From NCBI GenBank assembly GCA_022925895.1, contig JAKSYS010000233.1, positions 18,013 through 82,012 on the forward strand: a DNA stretch of 64,000 nt, written 5' to 3'. Shown here piece after piece: positions 44,985 through 56,877 of the stretch; positions within the stretch are counted from its first letter, which is position 1, and each line of letters opens with the position of its first letter. The notes under the pieces are model-generated. The model did not search any database. It worked only from the letters and a program-made list of their open reading frames with translations, and had not been told where the DNA came from. This DNA comes from Fragilaria crotonensis. Lineage: Eukaryota; Bacillariophyta; Fragilariophyceae; Fragilariales; Fragilariaceae. The position numbers and the translations under genes were made by a program.

Positions 44985-46046
44985 GAGAGGTCCGGGCTAG
45001 TGTAAATACGATACAAATTTTCCCTATTTAACCCCAGTACCGGATCTGAGCCCAATGGTCTGTTCAAAGTGAAACCGGACTCGCTCTCAAATTTACGTTA
45101 TTTCAGGACTTATCGTACATTTGAAGAGCACATTTGCAAACAAATTCACATCACCAGAATTCCGTTCCACGTGTTCAATTAATTTTGTTCTTAGTTCCAC
45201 GTTGCATCAGATTTACGTTGACCAACGTTGCCAGTGGTAGTTAGAGACAATTTCATCCTGAAACATTCGAACTAATCATCTGGAGACGCGCTTTGACAGA
45301 ATTCAGAATCTGATAAATTCCAGCAGAATGTAGATTCTGTCTCGCAGACAACAAATGTTGCATGTCGAATGCTGATGCCGATGATGATGATTGATTGCAA
45401 CTGCAATGTGGTTGTTACAACAACCACATGGCAATATAGGTCATTCGAACACCCTCAATTCGGATGATGCAACAGGAGAAACGCGATTCCCTTGGTGCAA
45501 GACCCATCGAGAAAGTCAAAATCTATGAGATGAGCTTTGTCACCTCACGTGGATGAGCACTGTCACCGTAACCGTTGTCAAGGATGGACCGTGCCTACTA
45601 CTATTCTGCTACTACAGTAGACAATGAGTAGTTACGAGAGTATTGTATTCATAACAAGCTACTACAGTACTAGAGAATGCAAATAAACGAGACAACGATG
45701 GTGCTCCCGAAATGACGTCCATCGTCGAGTCGACAGTCGACATGTTGACGTTCTCGTCGATCGATAAGTGATTTGATGGAAGGTCAAATCGGCGCCGAGA
45801 CAACAGGGCTTTTAGAATCACGATCCTCCGAACCTCCGATCCGGTTATTCATATCAGTACCGGTAGATGGATGGAATCTTACTTTAAAATCATGAAAGAC
45901 TCCTAGGAATCTTCGTTTTGTTTTTTGTTTGTAAAACAAGTTTACCCGGACATCTATTTTACACTGTAAATTACGTTGGAGAAAAAACTCTATCTTCTTA
46001 AGGTTAAGGGCTTTCACACTGTAAATTACACTAGCCCGGACCTCTC
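44985..46046. mobile_element. Non-autonomous TIR element, 1062 bp
   Basis: Perfect 21-bp inverted ends beginning GAGAGGTCCGGGCTAGTGTA, flanked on both sides by TAATA (44980-44984 and 46047-46051). The duplication could be TAATA (5 bp) or only TA with chance identity around it, so the superfamily is uncertain (Tc1/mariner if TA). The interior is AT-rich with internal repeats of acactgtaaattac (45961 and 46015). No transposase is encoded; ORFs of 69-77 codons have no motif. Confidence 0.82.
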
Positions 46047-46051
46047 TAATA

Positions 46052-46518
46052 CAACTTGAATTAAAAAAATCGAATTATACACTTCCATAGTACTGACCGA
46101 CAGTAGACCTAATGGTAAGTACCGGTAGTTAGTACTTGGTTGCTGGTTGGCTGACGGACTTGATAGCATGGGAAGCGAACATGATGGTCTGATGGATCAA
46201 CACAAGAGCGTCCAACGTCCAAGATGTTCTCCAAACCTACAACTAAGAAAGTAACTCTTCACGCCATCAACAAGAAAGAAACCCAACATTGGATCGTGGC
46301 TCTAAAACCAAACCAGGGATTCTAGCTTAATGTTGGTGACATTGATTCGTAGTATGGTTCTATGAATGGGAAACAAAACCTGATCCTTCACGATAGCTGA
46401 AGTGGGAGTTAGAGTTATCATTTGCACGGCTAGGCCGTCAACAGGTAACTAAAACACGCGCATGATCGTCATTGCTTGCACAGGTTGTTTTGCAGAGACA
46501 GCCTCGTTCGTCGGGGCC
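46052..46518. other. Spacer downstream of the Pro-rich coiled-coil gene
   Basis: No gene supported. Probably 3' flank of the minus-strand gene beginning at 46519. Confidence 0.4.
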
Positions 46519-49500
46519 TCACGCTCCGCCACTCTGACCCCCACGCCCGCGGCCGACGATAGCAGACATCAAGTCCCCACGCCCACGCCCGCGGCCGGCA
46601 ATAGCAGACATCAAGTCCCCACGCCCACGCCCGCGGCCGGCAATAGCAGACATTAAGTCCCCACGTCCTCCCCGACCGCGACCCGCAGATGCGGACAGTT
46701 GGCTCAGTCGCGCACCCCGACTAGAATCACCCTCTGCCTCGAAATCGGATCCACGCCCTGAACCTCCTTCGAAACGAGGACCGCCATTTTGAGGCACGTC
46801 TGTTTGCTCCGTCTTGGCACCCATGCTCTTGATGACTTCTCGTTTGATCTCTGCTCTCGACTTCAACCTCCGTGATCGCCCTGGGCGCACAACACCTAAT
46901 TCCTTGAGGGTCGCAACATTTCTTTCGTGAAGCTCGTCCAGCAATTCTCGCAGCTGCCCAATCGTTGATTTGATACGGGATGTATCCTTTGCATTTATTT
47001 CCGACATGAAATATACAATGTCCTGAAAAAAGTCGTGGCACGCCTCACAAACCTCCTCAGCGAGAAATAACTCAATCGGTGATCGGCCATCATCTTGGTC
47101 CGCATTTGAATCCTTCTTGCCGGTAAGCTGCATGCCAGACCGTCCTGCCAGTCGAAGCAAGGTGAGTTTCAATTCTTGAAGAGCGTTGCCGTAGTTCAAG
47201 ACAAGGTCACGCCGAAGGGTATCAGTAACATCGACCTCGGTTGCCAGACTCTCCTCCATCCATGATACTCGCAGAGAGTCCATTCTGTCCATGACTTCAT
47301 CCATTGCTTCACAGCTGCCACTTGCGAGAGACACTTGCAGGACCTTGCCCTTGTAATGCTTCTTGAGACTTTCATCTCGTTGGCGAGCTTTCTTTTCGCG
47401 CAACATCACCAAAGCTTCGCGTGCGGCCTTGGCTCCAGGATTCTCAACTTCCGCCTTATTCACAAATGACACTTCGTAGTTTGCCTCCTCGGAGTACCCA
47501 TAGTCATCGTCGTAGTCAATGGCCGCGTTGGCCCTTAAAGGGCATTGATTTCCCAGCAGAGGACATCCACCGTTCGGATTTTCGCGAGTTGCGTACACAT
47601 GGCTACCGGGCGGGCCATATTGTTCCACATGTCGCTGATAGGTTGATAAATTCTCGTTGAAATTTTGTTTCATCATCTTGTACCATGTCCATTTGCGCTC
47701 TGTCATTGAGTCTGCTTGCATCGCCTCCCAGACTGGGCCAACGCCTTTCAAGTGGGCATGAATTGCTCGTCGCTCGGTCAGGGTCAGGCCAGTCACTCGA
47801 AGATTCTCCAACGTGGAAGGATGCATTCGTGAAATTTCTTCCGGATTGGTGCGTATCAACTGCAAGACATTGGTCCGTTTGAACTTTTTTGCCATCTTTT
47901 CTGGCAGGTGTCTTCCATTTGGCGTCTCCGAAACTAGAAAGCTGTGCTTCCGAGAGACACTTGACATTGACAGGCATGCAACGACGTACTTTCTTCAAGG
48001 CTTCCACGTTGTCAGACTCGTTATCGTCTTCCCACTTCTTCTCTGATTGTTTTTGTTGCTCGGCGTATTCATCGGACATTACAAGTGCAGCATTGTACCT
48101 TTCCATGTCTTGTTCCAATCGAAAGTATTCTTCACGAAGTTGCTTTTCGGTATCCTTATCATCATGTTTGATGTCGCTAGACCCAATTTCTTGCATGCGC
48201 TTGGAAATGCGTTCCATATGAAATCTTGCCTCATCAAAGGAGATATCTTCGGCAATGACAATACCGGCCTGCCGCAGTTGCTGCTCAAGCTTTCGTTGCT
48301 TCTTTTCAGCGTCTTCAAGTTCCGCCAGCAATCGTTGGACCTCGCCATCGGCTTGTTTCTCGATCCTTACCTTTTGGATGGAAACGGCTCGCGCAGATAT
48401 TGGCGTAGGAACGACCTGATTTTCGGTGCTGGCAGTAAAGGGCAGTGTGGCTGGTGGAATTAAGGAAAGGACACGTTTGGTTTTGATATCGGCAAGACTA
48501 CCTCCAGCCAATGATTGACTTTGATGTCCTACGAAGAAAGACCGAGCAAATGTGTTGGGCATCGCTTTACCACCATGCAGTGCTCGTATCTGAGCCTGGA
48601 GAAATCCCAGTTGAGATTGCAGTGCCTTCACTTTAACGTCGTATAGAGCAAGTCCTTCAAAGAAAGCTGCAATCTCTCGCTCGTGAAGTTCTCCATCTTC
48701 GAGCATACTGATTAGAACCCTCTCGATACGTTGATTTTCCATGACAAACTGAAAAGAATCCAGATCTTCTGGACTCGGGAGCAGTTGATCCTCATCCGCC
48801 AGCATTTGTTTGTAGGGCATAAAATCTGCTGCCACCAGCTCCTGGTTCCAACTCCACCGTTTCGACAACGCTCCTTTGTTGTCAATCCGAATGGATTGTC
48901 GTCTCGATGCGGCAAATTGGTGATCAGTGTCGGGCCGTGTCTCAGTCACAGGTGGCGGCGATGCTGCCTCGACGGAACCATTCCTCGAGACGGGATCTGG
49001 AAAATCCATCGGTGTGGGTGGCGGTGTCGGTTGCGGTGTGGGTTGCGGTGTGGGTTGCGGTGTCGGAGATGATTCTGATTCTGGTAAAACGAAGATATTT
49101 TGCGCCCACGCAACGTTTATCGTCTTACTGGATCTTGCATCGCTCGTTCTCTTCTTTTTCCCAGCGACTTTGAGCGTGTCACTCTTGTTCCTGTTCGAGA
49201 CATTCGTGTCTGAACTAGGCATGATGCGATCAGTATTTGTGGTAGCGACTTGATGAGAAAACGTATTGACCTGGTATGGTTTGACGCTTGTTCGATCCGC
49301 GACTTTCCCCCTCTCATAGTCAACGTCGAACCCCGCTGTTGCTCTGGAAGACGGCAGTACCACGAATTCACGTTGCACTGGAACTGACTGAGCTTGGTTA
49401 TGATAAACTGGTACTTCCTTCGTGACTCCTTGTCGTTCGATTCCGTCCTCGATGCCGGTATTGTCGTTGATGATGATGCTGTTGCGCTCATGATCAACAT

Positions 49501-49561
49501 CACTACTGCGAATGCTTGGAGGGGATTGAAATGCTTGTCGGAGGTCGCGACGGCTCCTCAT
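46519..49561 (-). CDS. Large Pro/Thr-rich, coiled-coil protein with C-terminal GRG/DLMSAI repeats
   Basis: Two overlapping frames form one gene. The first runs from MRSRRDLRQAFQSPP (49561; an upstream in-frame ATG at 49648 is less likely) through a PTPQPTPQPTPQPTPPPTP tract, a helical domain (AAFFEGLALYDVKVKALQSQ) and coiled coil (RLLAELEDAEKKQRKLEQQL). The second continues with KKFKRTNVLQLIRTNPEEIS, a conserved-looking helical region with two CP motifs, and ends in three repeats of GRGRGRGDLMSAIA. The junction is a run of six A (plus-strand T 47885-47890); five A would join the frames exactly. About 1010 residues. DLMSAI before basic residues resembles WH2 actin-binding motifs, and Pro-rich plus WH2-like ends suggest a cytoskeletal role, but this is inference. 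Family not recognised. Confidence 0.68.
46545..46670 (-). repeat. 42-bp coding tandem repeat, three copies
   Basis: Plus-strand unit contains cccacgcccgcggccg and agcagacatcaagtcc; encodes GRGRGRGDLMSAIA on the minus strand. The frame is kept. Confidence 0.85.
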
Positions 49562-50125
49562 GTTGCCGTCTTGGCTCACGACAAGTTTTTGCGCGAATAT
49601 TCCATTACAGTACCGAAATACTACCGGTAGTACTTGTACCGAAACCACTCTTTAGTATGACATATGTAGTATGGTTCCGAGTACAAGTACAAGTACAGGT
49701 ACCATCAGGTATCATCTACAAGCATGTTTACGACGAGGTTGGTGCGGCACTGTAAATACAGTACTGTACTCCGAGTACTACTACAGTAGCTAGTATTTGT
49801 TACTACGTCTTCATGTAGTAGTAGTAATTAGAGATCCATCAGCAGAGACCTACAGAGTACTGTATAGAGTACTACAGTAGGGAGACTACGACGCTTGTAC
49901 TTGCAGTACTTGTGCCACCTACCGGTAGGTGGTGGTACTATCATACTATGCATAAAGAGTACTGGAGTACTCCAGTACCAGGTACGATACCGGTACCTAA
50001 CAGTCAAGATTTAATGCCCTATTTAGGCTATTAGGCGCACACCTACTACGGTACAACTATTACTGCTGGTGGCCAAGATTGAAGGGGTTCATTTTGTGAG
50101 CAGTATGACATCGTAATGCCAAAGC
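49562..50125. other. Intergenic, palindrome-rich
   Basis: No gene beyond the possible N-terminal extension of the neighbouring ORF. 49615-50010 is packed with gtac, agtact, ctactacag and accggta words, the same class of sequence as in other spacers here. The 3' end of the secreted protein gene lies at 50126. Confidence 0.45.
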
Positions 50126-51897
50126 TTAATCTGCCTGCTCAAAAATTGTCGTAACAGTGCATCCCAAGGCTTCGAACATGGCACCAATAAACTGAAGAAG
50201 AGAGCATAGGATGATCAGTTAGCGATGAAGGTTTCAAAATGTCCCGCGAAACAAAGGCACACACACACACAAGTCCGTGGACGGCCGCCAAACCGGAATT
50301 CTATACATACCTCATCGAATGTGGGATTCCGGGTATCGTCGGCGTCATCATTGCAATAACAAACATTATTGAATTCTGGTAAACGCCGGACGTTTCCATC
50401 ACCTCCAGTATCAAGACTTGCAGCAAACATAGTGGCTGGAAGTTCAGGATCAAGCAACAAGGTTCCAATACGACAATCTCGGCAAGTATACTCAACTATG
50501 AAAAACATGGAATCACCATTCAACCCGGAAAAGGCAACCGATGCAACAGTTCGAAATTCTGTGTTGCAAAACTTGGACAACAAATCATTCAACGACGTCT
50601 TGATCGCCACGGCGATGAGATCAGAGGTTGTAGAACAACCATTCGCATCAAGGGACAGGAAATTAAAGCGAGTGATCATCGTACCCGGACAACTCTCGTC
50701 CGTGATTCCTTTCACCTTGGCGACCTCCGCATCAAGAGAAGGAATGTTAGTAAAGATATAATCATCCAATTGATCCGCCAAGTCGGAGTATGTCGGCACG
50801 TCGGCCTCCCAACCAACCGGACAGGTGCAACTGTTGGCACTTGTGACGAGGGTTCGTTCTTGAGACTTGCCGCCGCCGACAAGACCACGGCTTGGTTTCA
50901 ACTGGCGACGGCGTCTTGAGGCATCATTTCTCAACAACCTTGACCCCGATGAGCATGCCTTGCATTTAAAGCTCACATTCACCTTGACAGAAAGCCTGGT
51001 GGCGAGATTGCGTCGATTTCGATTGGAAGGGGTGCTCTCGGCATCAGTCAAGATGACTTCCGCGACGGCACCAACGACAAGATGGAAGGAGGGGTCGCAC
51101 ACCGAGGCGGCTGGAACGTTGAGAGTATTGTACGATACCAAAACACCCCGCGCCAGGCTAACCAGTTGTTCAGGCGTAATTGTTTCCTGATCAAAAACGA
51201 CAAGCTGGAGGACGATTGACGTTTCATACGTGTTCCCACCAGTGCATCCTTGGTTGATGTCGGACCATTTCGAAGCCGGTATAAGACTGTTGGCCTTCTT
51301 TGCCAGACTCTTCAACACATTGTTGTAAGTGATAGTGAAGTTTCCTGCGGAAAATAGCCCTGCAGATAAGTGTCGCCGGTCATCAACTTCGGGATTTAGA
51401 GCAACGTCCTGTGAATCGAAGACATTGAGCATCCTTGTTGGGGCATCGTATCGGAAGAGCGTCGAGTCGCTGTCGCATAACTTGCACGTGAAGGTGACAT
51501 CGAACGATAAGGTGATCTCGTCACCACTGAAATCGGATGGAGAAATGCTATCAGGGACAAACTTGATGTTGGTAACGCGTAAAGCCAGGCTTTTACGTCC
51601 ACCTCTGGAAAGAGAGTTCTTGACAAGTCGGTTGTAGGCGACGACAAAGGCTTCTTTGTAGATGAGAATCTTCTTGGAGCTCACATCGCTCTGTCTTGCA
51701 CCCCAGAGTGTCAAGTCAGCTCGACGTGTGAACGTCTTCTTTTTGTCAAGTTCACGACTTGTGGGAGTACCTCTGTCCAAGCGCGTCCCACCTTCTACCG
51801 GTAGCGCTTGCGAGAAAATAACGGACAGCAGCACTATCAACTGAAGCATCCTAACCCTCATTGACTGCTTCAAACCACACTTGATGAAAATCGACAT
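50126..51897 (-). CDS. Secreted protein with three repeated CxxC modules, about 550 aa
   Basis: Two exons: 51897-50311 and 50191-50126, intron 50310-50192 with GTATGT donor and TTCTTCAG acceptor, phase 0; the last exon gives FIGAMFEALG through FEQAD and a stop. The start MSIFIKCGLKQSM was chosen because it precedes a signal peptide (MLQLIVLLSVIFSQALPVEG); upstream codons derive from a (TGA)n microsatellite. Three modules of 120-160 residues each end in a similar strand plus CxxC: VTFTCKLCDSDSTLFR, VSFKCKACSSGSRLLR and VEYTCRDCRIGTLLL. CPVGW and NVCYCND add further cysteines. The pairs suggest disulfides or metal binding outside the cell, perhaps at the cell wall. I do not recognise a named family. 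Confidence 0.82.
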
Positions 51898-54294
51898 GCT
51901 TGTCTCACTCTTGACAGTCTCTATGGCTACCGGTAGATAGCGATGTGAGCTGATGAAGATGATGATGATGATGATGATAATGGGTTTTTTTGGCTCTAAT
52001 AACGCGCGAGTCTTGGTATAAAAATGAAAGTAAAATTTCCGCGTGTCTATTTTTGGTATGCGCTCCACTGGAGTGCTACTTAGCTATCTCTTTGAATGCT
52101 TTGTACTCAAGTATCATAGAGGATTGTATGCATGTATCATATGTATTAAAATGTAGTAGTACTCCAGTTCTCTACCAGTGTACGGAGTACTGGCTTATAT
52201 GACTACCGTAGTAGAGATTACATAGAGAGTCGAGAGAGACATGTTCTTTTCAGAGGCATCGCTTTCAACCGGTATCATAGTACCTTTTGCTGTTCTTGGG
52301 AACAGAAACGGACTTTCATACCACATATGACTATCCACGATGAAATGACCGCCTTTAACCTAAAACAAAACATGCTGCAACACGTGCCTACTGTACTACA
52401 CAACTTACTTGGTCAGGTCCTCCATAACGCAGATCGTCACAAGGAGAATGTTCCGAGCGATCACTGTTTTGTCTACTGGGGTTAGCGGGAAATACCGACC
52501 ATTCAATACCTTTCCCGCAGTCTTCCCTCCAACGCAAGTCAGTGAACGAGCAGCGTCCTGAACTTGGCCGACGTGGAAATCCCCGAAGGCGAACCTCTTC
52601 AAGAGACAGTACTCCTATGTAGTTTGATAGAAGTCAGTACTACAGTACCACCTAAAAATGGCTTTGCACAACTACACCTGGGTGCTGTGTCATGCTTGGA
52701 AGAGTTGAGGGAGGATGTGCCGGATGTGTATGTCGGAGTTAAAAGCTTTATTCTTACAATTTTGAGAGTGATTTTTGGATTATCCTCCTTCTCAAAATCA
52801 AGGCACTAATGACTGAAAGTGAGATATCCTGCACAGAATTACTGCATTGTAATTGAAGAGATGCCATTCAATACTACTAGGAATGATCATTGCAGCTACA
52901 TCAGGAATGAAAAATTCTGCAACAATGGAATGTTCATTTTTGCAAATTGAAATCATTTTGCATCTAGAGTAGGGGAAAGAGACAAACCTACCATCCTGGA
53001 GGCCCATCCTAGCTATTGTCATTACCGTAATGAGAAAGCATGGAGTGTGTATGAATGCCTCTGAGCTTTCAATCAAGATGATGCATTCATACCTCCACCA
53101 TACAATAGTAAAGTCACTTGTCATTGGCCTGCAAGGACAGGAAGCAACAAGTGAAAGTGAGTTCAAAGAAGAAAAGTTAAATCTGTTTCAAGAGTACGGC
53201 TTGAGCTGTCATTGCCATGCCACAACGTCCCATTGGATGCTTCACCTTGGATTTTGATATAAAATGCATTGAAAGGGATGTGATGTTGACGGACACGAGA
53301 AGAAAAGCAAAGGTTGAGTATTGGTGGGACAACTCCTGTGAGCACAACTTGATGCTTGAGCACCAAATGTTTCATTGGATTCAATTTAGAAAGGAGGAGA
53401 CCAAGAAGCTGCACCACCAAGCACGGGGCAAAGTCATAATGAGCAGTGGGCTTACCGGCAACACCATGGTTGAGTAGTAGTCAATATCTGCATAGAATTT
53501 ATGAACCAAATTAGCGAAGAAAGTGCATTTGGCGGGAATGTCAGCGTATGATCGTATCCAGAAAAGAATCCTCTAATGGTGTTTGGACGAAATGATGAAT
53601 GTATTTGAAACAGTAATCCTTCTCTGACAAGAGCTGGAATGGGGCAATTTGCATTGCAAGCAGGCACTGATGCCAAAAGAGCCTTGTTGGAGTAATTATC
53701 TCAGCATTCGATTCTTGCCTCTTTGGGTATGGAATATAACCAACAAACTCCAATGCATGAAGAATGCAGAGAGACTTCTTGGAAAGAACAGCAGCAAGGA
53801 ACAAAAGAGCGAGGAAATAAGCTCAAACAACCATTAACCATTAGCCCCTTTGTTCTGGAGTTTGAGTGTGGTCCATCAGCAGAGGGAAACTGGCTGGATG
53901 TACAATTCAAATGGTCCTGCAATTGGAAGACTGCGTGGTTGTTGTCAAGACTCTCTACTATCCTCAAATGACTTTCTATTTCACTTTGAACACTTGTGCA
54001 GTCACGATCAAATGCCAGACCGATGATGCACTGAAAGCAGAAGGGATGAACACAGGATATGGGGATGAGCAAAACATCTCAAAAGAAAGCATAATCAAGG
54101 GTGTCGATGGTTATCTCGGACTACACAATCACAATTGCAAGCTCAATGTTGGTGATGTTCAATCCATGGTCTTTCCTCCAAGTGACAATGGGTCTTACCG
54201 GATGACCCCAGTTGAACAGCACCAGCAAACAAGGAAAGATAATTATGGAAAAACATTAATCACAAAGGAGTGCAGCACCAGCCACAGCTGATCA
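51898..54294. other. Gene-poor region before the non-LTR elements
   Basis: No confident gene. Plus-strand pieces such as 53217-53477 (containing CFTLDFDIKCIERDVMLT) and 53866-54291 look weakly protein-like but have no motif and no consistent frame, so they may be decayed transposon sequence. Confidence 0.4.
51953..51978. repeat. (GAT)n microsatellite
   Basis: About eight gat units just upstream of the secreted protein gene, giving a run of Ile if translated on the minus strand. Confidence 0.85.
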
Positions 54295-56703
54295 TCAAAA
54301 CATAAATAAATCAAACCTAATTATAGGGTTGTCACCGCCAACGGTCTTTTGTCAAGGCCGATGAGTGTACCCCGTTGTGGCGAGACCGCGGTGCGGAATC
54401 GCGGCAACTTATCTAATACCTAACCCTCATGTGAATTGAGTCCCGTTACCGTCCGTGACTGACTCAACTGTGATTGACCCTGAAGAATGACGTTATTAAC
54501 ATTTGCCTTTTTCCGTCCCTTGTGAACCTTGCCCTCGCCATTCTCATGTATCTGAGCCAGCCTGCGCGACGCTGGTGATTTCTTCAGTATCGCACTCAAT
54601 GGTTGCTCGCAGTAGTGACGATCAGTTGCCGATATCAGCTCTGGTTGTTGGTACATCCGCTTGATTTCAGCTACCTCCTCCTGTCTGATGGCCTTCATAC
54701 CTTCCCTCTGTTGTCCCGTAACGCTTGATTCCTCGCCGTCCACAATGATGATGCTAATTGACTGAAAGTCTTCAGCACGAACCGCAGTCTTGCATCCCCA
54801 CTCTCGCCAGTTCGCTCTCGTTATCCCCATGCCTAAAGTCAATAAGTGTCGCCATTCCACACTCACGAAGCCTTTGATCGCCTGTTCCCACCCGAGTTTG
54901 TCCTGATCCTGTAATGCCTGTTGTAACCCTAGCCGAAATTTTGATGGAAATTCCGCTAGATCGATCACGTCAGTCTCCTTGTTGAGCCAAGCGAGCACGC
55001 TGATCGTTAGTACTCGGAAGACAGGATGGTACTCCTGTTTTGCCATGGTAGTTCTGGAACGCTTTTATGCTGGTCGTTCGTTCGGGATTTGCTTTACATT
55101 GGAGAACGTGAGTTGTCGTTTCGAGTTCTCCTCGGCAGCATGGACACAGTAACAGGGTGTTGTCTTTGATCGCCGAAACTTTATGTCTTCTGTCGCCTGT
55201 GCCATTGATCGAACATGAACTTCGTATGCGTAATTTGAGCGTTCGCAGGTAACTTGGTATGATAGGCTCCCAATCCTCTAAATCCAGTTTATCCCACGTG
55301 GTGTTGCTCCACCTATTCTTTGCCTGTATATATATAGTCGAAGATGATAACCGTTGATATGATATCGTATGCAGGACTCACTTGGCTTACCAACCGTTTT
55401 CCGTTAATTGAAATTGAGATCTGTGCTTCGTCAACGTGATCTGTTCGTTCCCTTTGCTTGCCTCTTTCCTGACTGATCGCGGTACCATGTTGCAAGGTAG
55501 TCGGCGCGGTTGTTGCTAATTATGTCCTGGGTTCTGCGGGTAGATATAGCGCCTGCCGTTGGTACTGTCTGATGCCCTTTTATCCACACTGGTTTTGCTA
55601 TTCTTCGGATACTCCTATTACCGGCCTTTATGATCGCCAGATAGTCGGCATTGTCTGGTTGTTTAGTGCTCCGATTTGCTTCTGGGTGTAGTTGTTTTGT
55701 CACGTTGGAGATTGCCGTCTTGCTATCGGTGACCCATCGTAGCTTGCACCTATGTCGACACCCCCACGCCCGGTGAAGAAGCGATAAAAAGAGGAGGGCA
55801 GAGGCGTAGCCTCCCAATTCGCACCTTGTCGAATTTGCCACGTCGAAGGGTCCATCAACGGGTCCCGCTCCTTCGGCTAGGACCTCGTCTGACGATGATC
55901 GCACTTGCCACCCAAACGTACCTTTATTTCCTTTTAGCCCCCCGTCAGATGCCACTGTGATGGATTGTTTCTCACGCAATGCTTTCCATAATGTGTCGTC
56001 AGTTACTGTCTGTTGAATATGTGAGAGAAGTCGTCGTTTACCATGAGGAAGTCGTTTGATTAGAGTTGCAACCTCTGTCGAAGACTCCGATTCGTCCCGT
56101 TTGCAATCAGAGTTCAGCTCCTTGAGAGTCGCTCTTGGTGGTCGTTTCCAGAGCCTGCCGTAGCGAAGAAATTGAGACGTGATGTACCGACGCCAAAGTC
56201 GACGTTGGGTTGCGCTGGGATCGCTTTGACGTGGCCAACATGATTGGGATTCGAAGCCTTCTGGTCGGTTGGCCTGTATGGCCCACTGCGTTATGTGATG
56301 TGGATTCTGTGGATCAGTCATGTCGGACAAGGTACAGACTTGGAGATACATTCGGACAAGGTTGATGTCTCTTTGCTGAGCGGTGGTATATGCCGATAAT
56401 GCCTCGAGGACATGATGAACTTGTCTCTTGGACTGTTAAGCGTCGGAGCATTTGAGTTGGTGAGTGTAATGGTAATGTTATGATTCGACATAAACTGTCG
56501 CGATAGCACCCAGTTTGGAGTAAGGTATGGTATCGGACGGTTGGGTTCCTCGAGTATTGGGTTCGGAATACCGGACTCCAATTGCGATGTTTGTACCTGA
56601 AGGATGAAAAGCTTTCCCACTTCTGTGTTGCGATGAACCGCGTGACGGAACGTTTTTAACATCTCAATCCCGCATTCCGTTCGGAGATCCATGAGTCCAT
56701 AAT
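54295..56703 (-). mobile_element. 5'-truncated non-LTR retrotransposon (copy 1)
   Basis: It is homologous to the larger element upstream from its MDLRTECGIEM position (56692) to the 3' end. The 3' untranslated region ends with CCCTATAATTAGGTTTGATT near 54300, matching CCCTATAATTTGGTTTTATT at the end of the neighbouring copy (about 56703-56723). Its 5' end abuts that neighbour directly, so two related elements stand head to tail. Truncation just before the region C-terminal to the RT palm is typical of incomplete reverse transcription. Confidence 0.8.
54420..56692 (-). pseudogene. Non-LTR ORF2 C-terminal part: RNase H and tail, several frames
   Basis: Frame pieces 56692-56318, 56351-55431, 55495-55313 and 55046-54420. 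RNase H motifs: ASDGGLKGNKGTFGW (Asp), STRCELGGYAS (Glu), VTDSKTAISN (Asp), NNRADYLATWY (Asp). The reading frame breaks after TDHVD. The CCHC knuckle seen in the sister copy falls in the interval 55313-55046 and is damaged. The last piece begins MAKQEYHPVFRVLT and ends TVTGLNSHEG. Inactive. Confidence 0.8.
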
Positions 56704-56877
56704 AATAAAACCAAATTATAGGGTTAGCACCGTCCCAGTCCTTTCATCAAAAACTAAGTGTGTACCCCGGTACGGCAGATCCTTACGGAACTGCGGTACC
56801 TAATATGTTGCAATCGTGGTTACTGTCAGTCGTGTCATCAAATTCATCTTCGTGATCTATCATGTCTCCTTTACGTT

